Positions 10,032-18,371 of a stretch of 64,000 nucleotides of DNA are shown here, one piece after another. How positions within the stretch are numbered: the stretch's first letter is position 1; every line of letters begins with the position of its first letter. The notes below the pieces were generated by a model, which made no database searches, was not told the origin of the DNA, and saw only the letters and a list, made by a program, of their open reading frames with translations. Position numbers and translations under genes: made by a program. Location: the NCBI GenBank assembly GCA_000242935.3, contig CP007053.1, positions 620,001 through 684,000 of the forward strand. The letters are read 5' to 3'. The DNA comes from Opitutaceae bacterium TAV5 (GTDB taxonomy: Bacteria > Verrucomicrobiota > Verrucomicrobiia > Opitutales > Opitutaceae).

Positions 10032-10092
10032 AGGAGTCGCGGCATACGAGGCTTGCCGCCGCTCGCTCCGGGTTGTCAGGCTTACGGCCTTC

Positions 10093-10842
10093 ATGAGCAA
10101 TTTCACCCGCGCCGACGGTCGCCGTGCCGACCAACTCCGCCCCATCTCGTTCGAGGCCAACATCGCCCCGCACGCCACCGGCTCCGTGCTGGTTTCGTTT
10201 GGCAACACGCGCGTCATCTGCGCGGCCACCATCGAACAAAAAGTGCCGCTCTGGATGAAACAGCAAAAAATCCCCGGCGGCTGGCTCACCGCCGAGTATT
10301 CGCTTCTCCCCTACAGCACGCACGACCGCAAGGCGCGCGACATCTCCAAAGGCAAGCTCGACGGCCGCACCGTGGAGATCCAGCGGCTCATCGGCCGTTC
10401 GCTGCGCGCCGTCCTCGATCTCGCCCGGCTTGGCGAAAACACCCTCTGGATCGACTGCGACGTCCTCCAGGCCGACGGCGGCACCCGCACCGCCTCCATC
10501 ACCGGCGCCTGGCTCGCCGCTCGCCTCGCCATCCAGACGCTCATCGACTCCGGCAAGCTGGCGGAAAATCCGCTCACCGACTCCATCGCCGCCATCAGCG
10601 TCGGCGTGCTCGACGGACGCGAACTCCTCGACCTCCCCTACCTCGAGGACAAGGACGCCCAGGTCGATTTCAATGTCGTCATGACCGGTCGCGGCCAGTT
10701 CGTCGAAGTCCAGGGCACCGGCGAGGAAGCCACGTTCTCCTACGAGCAGTTGCAAGCCCTCATCGCCCTCGCGCAAAAGGGTCTGAAAGAAATCTCCGCC
10801 CTGCAAACCGCCTTCCTCACCCGTCAGTTGCTCGCAACGTGA
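10093..10842 (+). CDS. rph: Ribonuclease PH
   Basis: A 249-residue phosphorolytic 3'-5' exoribonuclease that trims tRNA 3' ends. It has the family hallmarks: R(A)DGRRxDQLRP near the start, [12 protein letters not shown], the [14 protein letters not shown]-like segment, [30 protein letters not shown] and [12 protein letters not shown]. The length matches the family (about 240-260). The ATG at 10093 is chosen because homologues begin with the same R-x-DGR segment. A longer open frame upstream overlaps the hydrolase gene. Confidence 0.97.
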   Translation: MSNFTRADGRRADQLRPISFEANIAPHATGSVLVSFGNTRVICAATIEQKVPLWMKQQKIPGGWLTAEYSLLPYSTHDRKARDISKGKLDGRTVEIQRLIGRSLRAVLDLARLGENTLWIDCDVLQADGGTRTASITGAWLAARLAIQTLIDSGKLAENPLTDSIAAISVGVLDGRELLDLPYLEDKDAQVDFNVVMTGRGQFVEVQGTGEEATFSYEQLQALIALAQKGLKEISALQTAFLTRQLLAT

Positions 10843-10860
10843 ACAGGCGGCCTCCGCGCC

Positions 10861-12168
10861 ATGCCCCGCGTCCGGATTCTCCTCTATTTCGAGATTCTCA
10901 AACTCGCGCTCGCCGGACTCACCGCCAACAAGCTGCGGTCCTCGCTGACGATGCTCGGCATCGCCGTCGGAGTGTTCTCCGTCATCGGCGTGATGACCGC
11001 AATCAGCGCGCTCCGCAGCTCCGTCGAATCGGGCCTGAGCGTCCTCGGCGCGAACAGCTTCCAGATCACCCGGTACCCTGCGATCAACTTCACCGATCCG
11101 CGGCAGCGTTTTGCCAACCGCCGCCCTGTCTCCTACGCCGAGGCCGCGCGCGTCAAACAACGGCTCGCCGCCATGGACGCCGCCGACGCCGCGCCCGCCT
11201 CCGGCCATGACGGAGCCGCCTCCGCTCTCTCCGCTCCGGTGCGCGTGTGCCTCCAGCTCGACCGCGAAAGGCAGAGGGCGGTTTACGGCGAGCGCCGCAC
11301 CAACCCCAGCCTCCAGCTCATCGGCACCGACGAGAACTACGTGCCCGCCGCCAACTTCGAGATCGCCCGCGGCCGCAACCTCACCGGCGGCGACGTCGAG
11401 TTCGGCCGCTCCGTGTGCGTCATCGGCGACGAGATCGTACAACGCCTCTTTCCCGACGAGAGCGGCATCGGCCGGACGATCCGGGCCGGCGGCAGGAACT
11501 ACACCGTCGTCGGCACGCTCGCGCCGAAAGGCACCTCGTTCGGCCAAAGCCAGGACAAACGCCTCCTCGTGCCCGTGACCCGCTGGCTCCAGGATTTCGG
11601 CCAGCGCGGGCGCTCCGTGAGCCTCAACATCGAGGCGCCCTCCCAGGCCGAGCTTCCCGCCACCCAGGACCGCGCCATCGGCGTCATGCGTCTCGTCCGC
11701 CAGCTCGAACCCGAAGACGCCGACGATTTCGAAGTCTACACCAACGATTCGCTCATCGAGACCTTCAACAAGATCGCCGGCATGATCACGATCGGCTCGT
11801 TCATCATCAGCGCCATCGCCCTCGTCGCCGCCGGCATCGGCGTGATGAACATCATGCTCGTCAGCGTCACCGAGCGCACGCGCGAGATCGGCATCCGCAA
11901 GAGCATCGGCGCGCGCAAGGCCGGCATTCTCGTGCAGTTTCTGATCGAGGCCGTGACCCTCTCGTTGCTCGGCGGCATCTGTGGCGTGCTTTTCGGGGTG
12001 GTGGTCGGCAACATCGTGGCATGGATGCTGAAGGCCGGCGCGGTCTTCCCCTTCGCCTGGGCGGCGGTCGGGCTCATCGTCTGCGGCGGCATCGGGGTCG
12101 GTTTTGGCCTCTACCCGGCCTGGAAAGCCGCCTCGCTCGACCCGATCGAAGCCCTGCGTCATGAGTGA
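10861..12168 (+). CDS. MacB/FtsX-like ABC transporter permease, orphan
   Basis: A 435-residue permease. A transmembrane helix near residues 15-40 (LTANKLRSSLTMLGIAVGV) is followed by a periplasmic MacB-type core domain (about 45-305) and three C-terminal helices with the family motif TERTREIGIRKSIGARKAGI. Homologues work with an ATPase and often a membrane fusion protein in lipoprotein, peptide or macrolide export. None of these partners is adjacent, so it must borrow an ATPase encoded elsewhere. It starts 18 bases after the rph stop and may be co-transcribed with it. Confidence 0.88.
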   Translation: MPRVRILLYFEILKLALAGLTANKLRSSLTMLGIAVGVFSVIGVMTAISALRSSVESGLSVLGANSFQITRYPAINFTDPRQRFANRRPVSYAEAARVKQRLAAMDAADAAPASGHDGAASALSAPVRVCLQLDRERQRAVYGERRTNPSLQLIGTDENYVPAANFEIARGRNLTGGDVEFGRSVCVIGDEIVQRLFPDESGIGRTIRAGGRNYTVVGTLAPKGTSFGQSQDKRLLVPVTRWLQDFGQRGRSVSLNIEAPSQAELPATQDRAIGVMRLVRQLEPEDADDFEVYTNDSLIETFNKIAGMITIGSFIISAIALVAAGIGVMNIMLVSVTERTREIGIRKSIGARKAGILVQFLIEAVTLSLLGGICGVLFGVVVGNIVAWMLKAGAVFPFAWAAVGLIVCGGIGVGFGLYPAWKAASLDPIEALRHE

Positions 12169-12219
12169 AGGGTGCAAAATCCCCTGGACAAAATCCCGCT
12201 TCACGGCTCATTAGCTCTC

Positions 12220-12468
12220 ATGTCCCGGACCGGAGAAAAACTTGCCACACCCGTCAGCGTGCTGATCGACGCCATTCTCGTCATCGGTTTTTTCACGTTC
12301 ATGTTTTCGATCCTTCGCTCGCATGTGCCGTCGAACGATCCTGCCATGATCGCACTCTGGGCCGGTCTCGCTGCCGCCTGCATGAGCGGCACCTTCTGGC
12401 TGGCGATCCAGATGTTTCGCGTCGTCCTCCGCGCCCAGCGCGAACGCAACGCGGAAACCCGCAAGTAA
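12220..12468 (+). CDS. Small two-helix membrane protein, unknown
   Basis: An 82-residue hypothetical protein with two hydrophobic segments (about 15-35 and 44-65) and a basic C-terminal tail (RAQRERNAETRK). I do not recognise a family. The ATG at 12220 is preferred. A GTG at 12172 in the same frame would add 16 residues without a clear ribosome-binding site. It follows the ABC permease gene closely on the same strand and could be a late member of that transcript. Confidence 0.6.
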   Translation: MSRTGEKLATPVSVLIDAILVIGFFTFMFSILRSHVPSNDPAMIALWAGLAAACMSGTFWLAIQMFRVVLRAQRERNAETRK

Positions 12469-12518
12469 ATCCGGCCTTCTCTTCGGCCGGGTCAGGGTTC
12501 ACGTCTTTTTCGGTTTTT

Positions 12519-12735
12519 AACCGCGAATGAACGCGAATTGACGCGAAGCCGGAAGACGGTCGAAATCCATTGGTTTTATACCAGCGTCCCGAATGTTTTT
12601 GATTTTACACAAAGGCCGCAAAGGACGCGAAGAAGGTAACTGGCAATCCTTTGCGCTCTTTGCGGCCTTGGTGTAAAAATCCGAAGGCTTTGGGGCTTTG
12701 GTATTATTCGCGCCGATTCGCGTTCATTCGCGGTT
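12519..12735. repeat. Outer palindromic repeat, split by an inserted repeat
   Basis: A left arm at 12519-12547 and right arm at 12707-12735 are complementary over 29 bases with two mismatches (arms built on CGCGAATGAACGCG-like sequence). Between them lies a complete copy of a different dispersed repeat (12578-12704). This nesting suggests the inner repeat moved into the older palindrome. Confidence 0.75.
12578..12704. repeat. Dispersed 127-bp palindromic repeat, copy A
   Basis: The element begins ATACCAGCG and ends TTTGGTAT, with inner arms containing CACAAAGGC- and GCCTTGGTG-like sequence. Copy B at 16393-16511 is nearly identical when read on the opposite strand. Copy C at 22747-22867 is more diverged. 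It has no coding potential and looks like a non-autonomous mobile or REP-type repeat. Confidence 0.85.
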
Positions 12736-12796
12736 GGTTCGTGCTGATTCTGGCGATACCAAGCCAAGGGGGGGAAATCCCGGCTTCAACAGCGCA

Positions 12797-12839
12797 AAAA
12801 CGAAACCCGTATTCTGAAATCAGATACGGGTTTCGTTTT
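12797..12839 (-). terminator. Rho-independent terminator of tRNA-Cys
   Basis: Perfect 16-base arms at 12797-12812 and 12824-12839 form a stem with an 11-base loop. Read on the minus strand, it ends in a T run just after the stem and lies 10 bases beyond the tRNA 3' end. Confidence 0.85.
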
Positions 12840-12849
12840 ACCGGAAATC

Positions 12850-12924
12850 TGGAGGCGCGGGTCGGAATCGAACCGACGCATAGAGCTTTTGCAGAGCTCG
12901 GCCTTACCACTTGGCTACCGCGCC
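12850..12924 (-). tRNA. tRNA-Cys (anticodon GCA)
   Basis: Read on the minus strand, the acceptor arms GGCGCGG and CCGCGCC pair perfectly. The anticodon loop CTGCAAA sits on a GAGCT/AGCTC stem, giving anticodon GCA. The T arm holds GGTTCGATTCC. The discriminator base is U, as is usual for tRNA-Cys, and the CCA end is encoded (12850-12852). The span is 75 bases including CCA. Confidence 0.97.
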
Positions 12925-13040
12925 AGACTGAAACAAAGAGGGCGCCGACGTTGCAGGGATTCCGGAAACGGCGCAAGTCCTGAAAGCGGATTTTCGCAAC
13001 GGAGCGGGAGGGAACCCCGCCGGCGCTTCCCCGTTTCCCG

Positions 13041-13076
13041 AAAAAAACGCCGCCTCCCCCGACGGGAAAGGCGGCG
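13041..13076 (-). terminator. Rho-independent terminator of glutamine synthetase gene
   Basis: On the minus strand, CGCCGCCT and AGGCGGCG (13069-13076 and 13048-13055) form a GC-rich stem followed by seven T residues (13041-13047). It starts 22 bases past the stop codon of the glutamine synthetase gene. Confidence 0.9.
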
Positions 13077-13098
13077 TCGCGACTGATCGCAAGATGAA

Positions 13099-14115
13099 TC
13101 AGGTCGTCGGGACGGTCGAGATCGTCTTCAGGATCCGCGAGGCGACCAGATACGGGTCGGCGGCGGAGTTCGGACGACGGTCTTCGAGGTAACCCTTGTA
13201 GCCGCTGTTGACGAACGAGTGCGGGATGCGGATCGAGGAACCGCGGTCGGCGAGACCGTAGGAGAACTTGTCGATCGACTGGGTCTCGTGGAGACCGGTC
13301 AGGCGCAGGTGATTGTCCGGACCGTACACCGCGATGTGCTCGTCGTGGTGCTTGCGGAAGGCGTCCATGAGTTTTTCGAAGTACTCCTTGCCGCCCTTTT
13401 CACGCATGAATTTGGTCGAGAAGTTGGAGTGCATGCCGGAACCGTTCCAGTCGCCGCGGATGGGCTTGCAGCTCCACTCGATGTCCACGCCGTATTTCTC
13501 GCCGAGACGCTCGAGGATGTAGCGGGCCACCCAGATTTCGTCGGCAGCCGTCTTGGAGCCCTTGCCGAAGATCTGGAATTCCCATTGGCCCTTGGCCACT
13601 TCGGCGTTGATGCCTTCGTGGTTGATGCCGGCCGCGAGACAGATGTTGAGGTGCTCCTCCACGATCTCGCGGGCGATGTCGCCGACGTTCTTGTAGCCGA
13701 CGCCGGTGTAGTAGCGGCCTTGCGGGGCCGGGAAGCCTTCCTCGGGGAAGCCGAGCGGGCGGCCGTCCTGGAAGAAAAAGTACTCCTGTTCGAAACCGAA
13801 CCAGGTGTCGGGATCATCGACGATGGTCGCGCGGGAATTGGTCGGATGCGGCTCGCCGGTCGGAAGGAGAACTTCCGACATCACCAGAAACGCATTGGAG
13901 CGGGTGATGTCCGGGAAAAGGGCGACAGGCTTGAGAATGCAGTCCGAACTGCGGCCTTCGGCCTGCTGGGTCGAGCTGCCGTCAAAGCCCCAGTCGGGAA
14001 CTTCCTCGAGCTTCAGGGTGGCGGGATCGCCATCGATAATCTTGGTCTTGCTGCGGAGATTCGCGATGGGCGAGTAGCCGTCGAGCCAGATGTATTCCAG
14101 TTTGATTTTGGCCAT
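13099..14115 (-). CDS. glnII: Glutamine synthetase, type II (GSII)
   Basis: ATP-dependent synthesis of glutamine from glutamate and ammonium. At 338 residues it is the short, eukaryote-like type II form rather than the roughly 470-residue GSI. Signatures include EYIWLDG near the start, DGSSTQQAEG, FGFEQEYFFF, NHEGINAEVAKGQWEFQ, the ATP-site segment KPIRGDWNGSGMHSNFST and DRGSSIRIP near the C-terminus. The ATG at 14115 matches the start of homologues (MAKIKLEY). A frame open further upstream adds 42 residues with no homology. A strong terminator follows, so the gene is probably monocistronic. Confidence 0.95.
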   Translation of the reverse strand: MAKIKLEYIWLDGYSPIANLRSKTKIIDGDPATLKLEEVPDWGFDGSSTQQAEGRSSDCILKPVALFPDITRSNAFLVMSEVLLPTGEPHPTNSRATIVDDPDTWFGFEQEYFFFQDGRPLGFPEEGFPAPQGRYYTGVGYKNVGDIAREIVEEHLNICLAAGINHEGINAEVAKGQWEFQIFGKGSKTAADEIWVARYILERLGEKYGVDIEWSCKPIRGDWNGSGMHSNFSTKFMREKGGKEYFEKLMDAFRKHHDEHIAVYGPDNHLRLTGLHETQSIDKFSYGLADRGSSIRIPHSFVNSGYKGYLEDRRPNSAADPYLVASRILKTISTVPTT

Positions 14116-14435
14116 AGTGTGTTGCGTGGTGGTTTTAGCGAAGAGCGTTTGAGGAGCCTTGTCTGGCGTTTGGCGACAGTAAATTGGCGCCACTACAAAG
14201 CAGAAGGGTTTCTCAAAGACTTTCCGGGCCGAAAGTAGCATGGTTCATGCCAATACCAATCCGGAATAAAGCGGGATTGCGCTCTCATTCATTACGTCCT
14301 GATCAGACGAGGATAACAGGTATTTTTCACAAACATGACGGCGTCCAGGGGTGCCTGAATGGCGACGAATCACGCGCACCGGAGAACAAGGTTCGACGTC
14401 CGCCGCCCGGCGTTTCACGTTCACCCGTTTCCTCC
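14116..14435. other. Gene-free gap between glnII and recF
   Basis: This 320-base gap separates the divergent glutamine synthetase and recF genes and should carry both promoters. I see no clear hairpin, operator or riboswitch-like structure in it. Confidence 0.5.
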
Positions 14436-15593
14436 ATGCGTCTGCGCCGGATCACACTGCAAAACTTCCGCAACATCGCCTTCGCCGACATCCGGCTGGA
14501 GGGCCGTTTGCAGTTTCTGGTCGGCGGCAACGGGCAGGGGAAAACCAGCTTCCTCGAGGCGGCCGGTTTTGTCAGCGCGTTGCGATCGTTTCGCGCCACC
14601 GAGAGCCGCGTCCTCATTCGCCAGGGCCAGGCCGAAGCCGCGCTCGCCTGCGAGTTCGGGCACGAGCATCTCGGCGACACACGCCTCCTCATCAAACTGC
14701 GCACCGATGGCAAGGAGGTGTGGTGCGACGGCGAGCGCGTCCCGCGGGTCTCCGAACACCTCGGGCGTTTCCCGACGGTTGTTTTTTCGTCGCAGGATCA
14801 GCAGCTCATCCGTGGCGCGCCCGCGCTGCGCCGCCGCTGGCTCGACCTGACGCTCGCCATGACGGACGCCGCCTACCTGAGCGCGTTGCAGGCGTATCAC
14901 CAGGCACTCGCCGGCCGCAACAGCCTGCTCAAGCGGCAGGCTCCCGCCCGCGAACTCGCCGCCTTCGAACATCCGCTCGCCACCGCCGCCGCCGGTCTCG
15001 TCCGCAAACGCCAGGCCAGCGTCGCCGAGCTGGCGGAGCACGTCACCCGCGCCTACGCGCAGATCGCCGACCATGCCGAACCCACTTCGCTGACGCTCTC
15101 CGCGCACACCGCCGGGACCGAAGCCGGGGACACCGCCACGCCCGATCCGGATCCCGCCCCCTCCCCCGCCCTTTCCGCGCGCGATGCCGCCGCCTGGCTG
15201 GCCGTCTTCGAACGCCACCGGACGCGCGACCTGCAAATGCGCGCCACGCTCACCGGTCCGCATCGCGACGATCTCGTGTTCAAGGTCGGCGGGCGTCCCG
15301 CGCGCGACTTCGGCTCCGAGGGGCAGCAACGCAGCCTCGCGCTCGCGCTGCGGCTCGCGCAGGTGGAGTTTTTCCGGGCGCGCTCCGGCATCGAACCCGT
15401 GCTGCTCGCCGACGATGTTCTCGGCGAGCTCGATCCTGCGCGCCGCCGCCGTTTCTGGACCTCGCTCGGCGACACGCGCCAGGTCATCGCCACCGGCACC
15501 ACGCTGCCCGACACCGCTCCCGGCGACTGGCAGGTTCTGCATGTCGCCAGCGGCGCCTTCAGCGGCTCCCCCCCCTCTCCCCCTTTCGTATGA
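14436..15593 (+). CDS. recF: DNA replication/repair protein RecF
   Basis: A 385-residue SMC-like ATPase that helps load RecA at gaps. Walker A is at residues 30-37 (GGNGQGKT), the ABC signature-like segment is GSEGQQRSLALALRLAQ, and Walker B is VLLADDVLGELD. It begins with the typical RLRRITLQNFRN. A Pro/Ala-rich stretch (about residues 230-250) before the last domain is longer than in common homologues. The usual dnaA-dnaN-gyrB neighbours are absent. Its stop overlaps the start of the TauE-like gene by four bases (ATGA). Confidence 0.94.
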   Translation: MRLRRITLQNFRNIAFADIRLEGRLQFLVGGNGQGKTSFLEAAGFVSALRSFRATESRVLIRQGQAEAALACEFGHEHLGDTRLLIKLRTDGKEVWCDGERVPRVSEHLGRFPTVVFSSQDQQLIRGAPALRRRWLDLTLAMTDAAYLSALQAYHQALAGRNSLLKRQAPARELAAFEHPLATAAAGLVRKRQASVAELAEHVTRAYAQIADHAEPTSLTLSAHTAGTEAGDTATPDPDPAPSPALSARDAAAWLAVFERHRTRDLQMRATLTGPHRDDLVFKVGGRPARDFGSEGQQRSLALALRLAQVEFFRARSGIEPVLLADDVLGELDPARRRRFWTSLGDTRQVIATGTTLPDTAPGDWQVLHVASGAFSGSPPSPPFV

Positions 15594-16393
15594 ATCTCGA
15601 ACTCTGGCAATGGCTCCTCGCCCTCCTCGGCGCCGTTCTGGTGGGTATTTCCAAAACCGGCGTCGCCGGCATCGGCATGCTCTTTGTCTCGATCTTCGCA
15701 ATGCTCCTGGGGGCAAAGGAAGCGAGCGGCTTCGTGCTGCCGATGCTGATCTTCGCCGATGTCGTCGCAGTCGCCGCCTATCGCAAGCACGCGCAGTGGT
15801 CGCATCTCGTAAAACTCTTTCCGTGGACCGGAGCCGGTGTGATCATCGGCTGGCTCGCGATGAACCGTATCGACGACCGGCAGGCGCGCGTGATGGTCGG
15901 CGCCATCGTCCTCGCGCTCCTCGCGCTCCACCTCTGGCGACGCCGCCAGGCCACCCGTCGCGCCCACCTCCGGATCTCGCCCGGAAAAGACACGCCGGCC
16001 CCGGTCGCCGGTCCGGTCGTCGAGGACGCGGAGCACGGCGCCTGGTTCGCCCCCACGATGGGCGTGCTCGCCGGCTTCACCACCCTGGTGTCCAACGCCG
16101 CCGGCCCGCTCATGGCGATTTACCTGATCGCGATGCGCCTGCCCAAGATGCAGTTCGTCGGCACAGCAGCGGTGTTTTTTCTCCTGCTCAACTGTTTCAA
16201 GGTGCCCTTCATGATGAACCTCGGCCTGATCACGACCCGGAGTTTTTCGTTCAACCTGCTGCTCGCGCCAGCCGTGCTGGCCGGCGCGTTTTTCGGACGG
16301 TGGTTGCTGCCGCGCATCAACCAGGCGCTCTTCGAGGCGCTGGCCCTCGGCCTCAGCGCGCTCGCCGGCCTCAAGCTCATCGGACTCTTCTGA
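15590..16393 (+). CDS. TauE/SafE-family membrane transporter
   Basis: A 267-residue protein with about eight hydrophobic segments, repeated in two halves as in the TauE/SafE/YfcA anion exporter family. The first helix holds GISKTGVAGIG and the second half TTLVSNAAGPLMAIYL, both family-typical. Homologues move sulfite, sulfoacetate or other small organosulfur anions; the substrate here is unknown. It is translationally coupled to recF, an arrangement without an obvious functional link. A dispersed repeat starts within its stop codon. Confidence 0.88.
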   Translation: MNLELWQWLLALLGAVLVGISKTGVAGIGMLFVSIFAMLLGAKEASGFVLPMLIFADVVAVAAYRKHAQWSHLVKLFPWTGAGVIIGWLAMNRIDDRQARVMVGAIVLALLALHLWRRRQATRRAHLRISPGKDTPAPVAGPVVEDAEHGAWFAPTMGVLAGFTTLVSNAAGPLMAIYLIAMRLPKMQFVGTAAVFFLLLNCFKVPFMMNLGLITTRSFSFNLLLAPAVLAGAFFGRWLLPRINQALFEALALGLSALAGLKLIGLF

Positions 16394-16511
16394 TACCAAA
16401 GCCTTCAGATTTTCACACAAAGGCTGCAAAGAGCGCAAAGAATTGCCAGTTATCTTCTTCGCGTCCTTTGCTGCCTTGGTGTAAAATCAAAAACATTCGG
16501 GACGCTGGTAT
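16393..16511. repeat. Dispersed palindromic repeat, copy B
   Basis: This 119-base element is the near-identical reverse complement of copy A (12578-12704), from ATACCAAAG to GCTGGTAT. It begins on the last base of the TauE-like stop codon, so insertion or retention has just spared that reading frame. Confidence 0.85.
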
Positions 16512-16573
16512 GAGGCGTCGGCGTCGCGTGCGCGTCGGCCATGCGGGGAACGCCCGTCGCACTCCGCGGCCCT

Positions 16574-16981
16574 TCAGATATTCTCGTCCTCGCCCTCCCG
16601 AAGCTCGCGAAGATTCGCCGACAGGTGTCCCGGGAAAAACAGATAATAACCCATCAGCCACCAGCTGCGTGAAGCCCGGTAAAACAGCACCGGAAACAGC
16701 AGCGCCCCCACCCCCGCGATGATGGCCGCAGCCAGCCCGGACAACACTCCGGCCAGGTACAGCAACAGCACCGGTACCAGGAAACCCAGCGTGGTGACGA
16801 TGTAGTTGAGTGACATCGCGCCGAGAAAACTCCCCTCGTCACGCTCCAGCCGCAACCCGCACTGCGGGCACTCCCGGTTAAGCCGGAACGGCGCTCCTTT
16901 CCTGAACAGCGTGCGTCCGCCGCAATTCGGGCAGCGGAGCGTAAGTCCACGGACGATGATCTGGGCACGGGTGACTTTCAT
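16574..16981 (-). CDS. DUF983-like zinc-ribbon membrane protein
   Basis: A 135-residue protein. An N-terminal zinc ribbon with two CxxC pairs (CPNC at about 18-21 and CPQC near 39-42) is followed by two hydrophobic segments (about 58-80 and 82-104) and a short acidic tail (REGEDENI). This is the layout of the DUF983 family, which has no firmly assigned role. It stands alone on the minus strand between repeats. Confidence 0.8.
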   Translation of the reverse strand: MKVTRAQIIVRGLTLRCPNCGGRTLFRKGAPFRLNRECPQCGLRLERDEGSFLGAMSLNYIVTTLGFLVPVLLLYLAGVLSGLAAAIIAGVGALLFPVLFYRASRSWWLMGYYLFFPGHLSANLRELREGEDENI

Positions 16982-17066
16982 GAATCGGAAGTGAATGGCA
17001 GCGGGTGGTAGTGCCGCGCAGACTACCGGCGGAGCCGGAGGCGGGGGAAGTCTGGAGCAAGAATCC

Positions 17067-17189
17067 GAAGTTGGAAGTTTGAAGTTCGAAGTTGGAAGTT
17101 CGAGGCGGGCGGTTCGTTTTCTGTCTCACGTCCCCCCGACTGCGGCTTCCGGCCCTCCGGTTACCAACTGCCAATTTCAAACTTCCAAC
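17067..17189. repeat. GTTGGAAG-type repeat cluster
   Basis: At 17067-17103 the unit GAAGTTGGAAG occurs twice in direct order. A partly complementary arm (CAAACTTCCAAC) closes at 17161-17189, so the stretch can fold into a long imperfect hairpin. It is non-coding and resembles the other palindromic spacers in the window. Confidence 0.55.
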
Positions 17190-17199
17190 AATCAAATCT

Positions 17200-18240
17200 T
17201 CACTCCGCAAAAAACGCCACCAGTTCCGCCCGCAACGCCGCCTGCTCTGCCGGTGTGCCCGCGTGGTCGAAGTGCCCGGCGGCCGACGCATGCAGCTGCT
17301 TCAGCCCGCCGAGCGCGTGATACACGGAAAATTGCCCTGCCGGCGGCACCGCCGGATCGAAATACGCTGCCTCCACCAGCACCGGAATGGTGATCCGCCG
17401 CGCCGCCACCGCCGCATCGAAATACGCCAGCACCTCGCGCACCTCCGGATGACGCTGTGCGTGCAGCCGCACCGATTCGCCGCTCCCGCTGCACGGCAAG
17501 CCGAGCCGCAACGGATGATTCCCGAAACTCGGCACCGAAAGATGCGCCCGCCGGAAACGCGCATCCCACGGCAACGCCAGCGCGCCGATCCCGCCCCCGA
17601 AACTCCCTCCGATATAGTCGAGTTTCCCGCCCGCCGAGCCCGCCCCCCGGCCCTCGAGCAACTCCGGCACCGCCTCCAGCAACACCGACGCCGCCCGCCA
17701 TATATCCGCCGCACAAAACCGGTGCACGTACGTCTCGCGGTTCCCGATCCCGTGCAGCACATGTTCTCCTCCCGTCGAACCGATCCCCGTGTGCAGGCTT
17801 CGCGTCGGCAGCCCCGTGCAGCACGGGAAAATCACCGCCGCATCGGCGTCCTCCGGCAACGGCGGCGACAGGTCCGGCCCCTCGCGTCCGCCGTAGCCGT
17901 GGCAATGCACCACACCGCGCCGCGCCGGCCGTCCCCGCGGCCGCGTCAGCCAGCCGCCGACACGATTTTTTCCGGACCACGCCTCCGCCCCGGCCCGCGC
18001 CGCGCCCGACGCCTCCGGCGCCAGGCTGGCAAACTCCACATCAAACACCTCCGTCCGCGCATCACCCGGATGCGTCACGGAAGGGCGGATACGCCAGTCC
18101 AGCGGCACGCGCTCCGCCAGCGCGAACGTCTCGCGCCAGAACGCCTCGAAATCTGCCGGTTCACCGAGCCGCAGCGACAGCAGTTGTTCGGGCGAATAAC
18201 CGCCGGTGGGATCGAAGGGAAAATCGTGTGTGAAACTCAT
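17200..18240 (-). CDS. Acetylxylan esterase-like alpha/beta hydrolase (AXE1 family)
   Basis: A 346-residue alpha/beta hydrolase. The nucleophile is Ser213 in GGSFGGG. Asp in the AAYFDPAVPP segment and His in AAGHFDHAG are the expected acid and base. The oxyanion-side HCHGYGGREG segment near residue 112 is typical of the AXE1/cephalosporin deacetylase family, which removes acetyl groups from xylo-oligosaccharides. No signal peptide is seen from the ATG at 18240, so it is probably cytoplasmic. Upstream in-frame codons lack homology and are left out. Confidence 0.85.
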   Translation of the reverse strand: MSFTHDFPFDPTGGYSPEQLLSLRLGEPADFEAFWRETFALAERVPLDWRIRPSVTHPGDARTEVFDVEFASLAPEASGAARAGAEAWSGKNRVGGWLTRPRGRPARRGVVHCHGYGGREGPDLSPPLPEDADAAVIFPCCTGLPTRSLHTGIGSTGGEHVLHGIGNRETYVHRFCAADIWRAASVLLEAVPELLEGRGAGSAGGKLDYIGGSFGGGIGALALPWDARFRRAHLSVPSFGNHPLRLGLPCSGSGESVRLHAQRHPEVREVLAYFDAAVAARRITIPVLVEAAYFDPAVPPAGQFSVYHALGGLKQLHASAAGHFDHAGTPAEQAALRAELVAFFAE

Positions 18241-18371
18241 GAATCGTGATGCCTGTGTGGTGCGTGGTTTCCGGTTTTCAGTAAAATACCCCGATGTCGG
18301 CAAAATGCCACGCCTGGCGCAAGCTGCCACACGCCTGTTCCGCCTGCTCCCGCCCCGGATAACTCTGGCCC

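Noticed and set aside
12850-12924. tRNA-Cys as attachment site for the tyrosine recombinase
   Set aside because: The recombinase lies 11 kb away with core genes between, and no second copy of the tRNA 3' end was noticed beside it.
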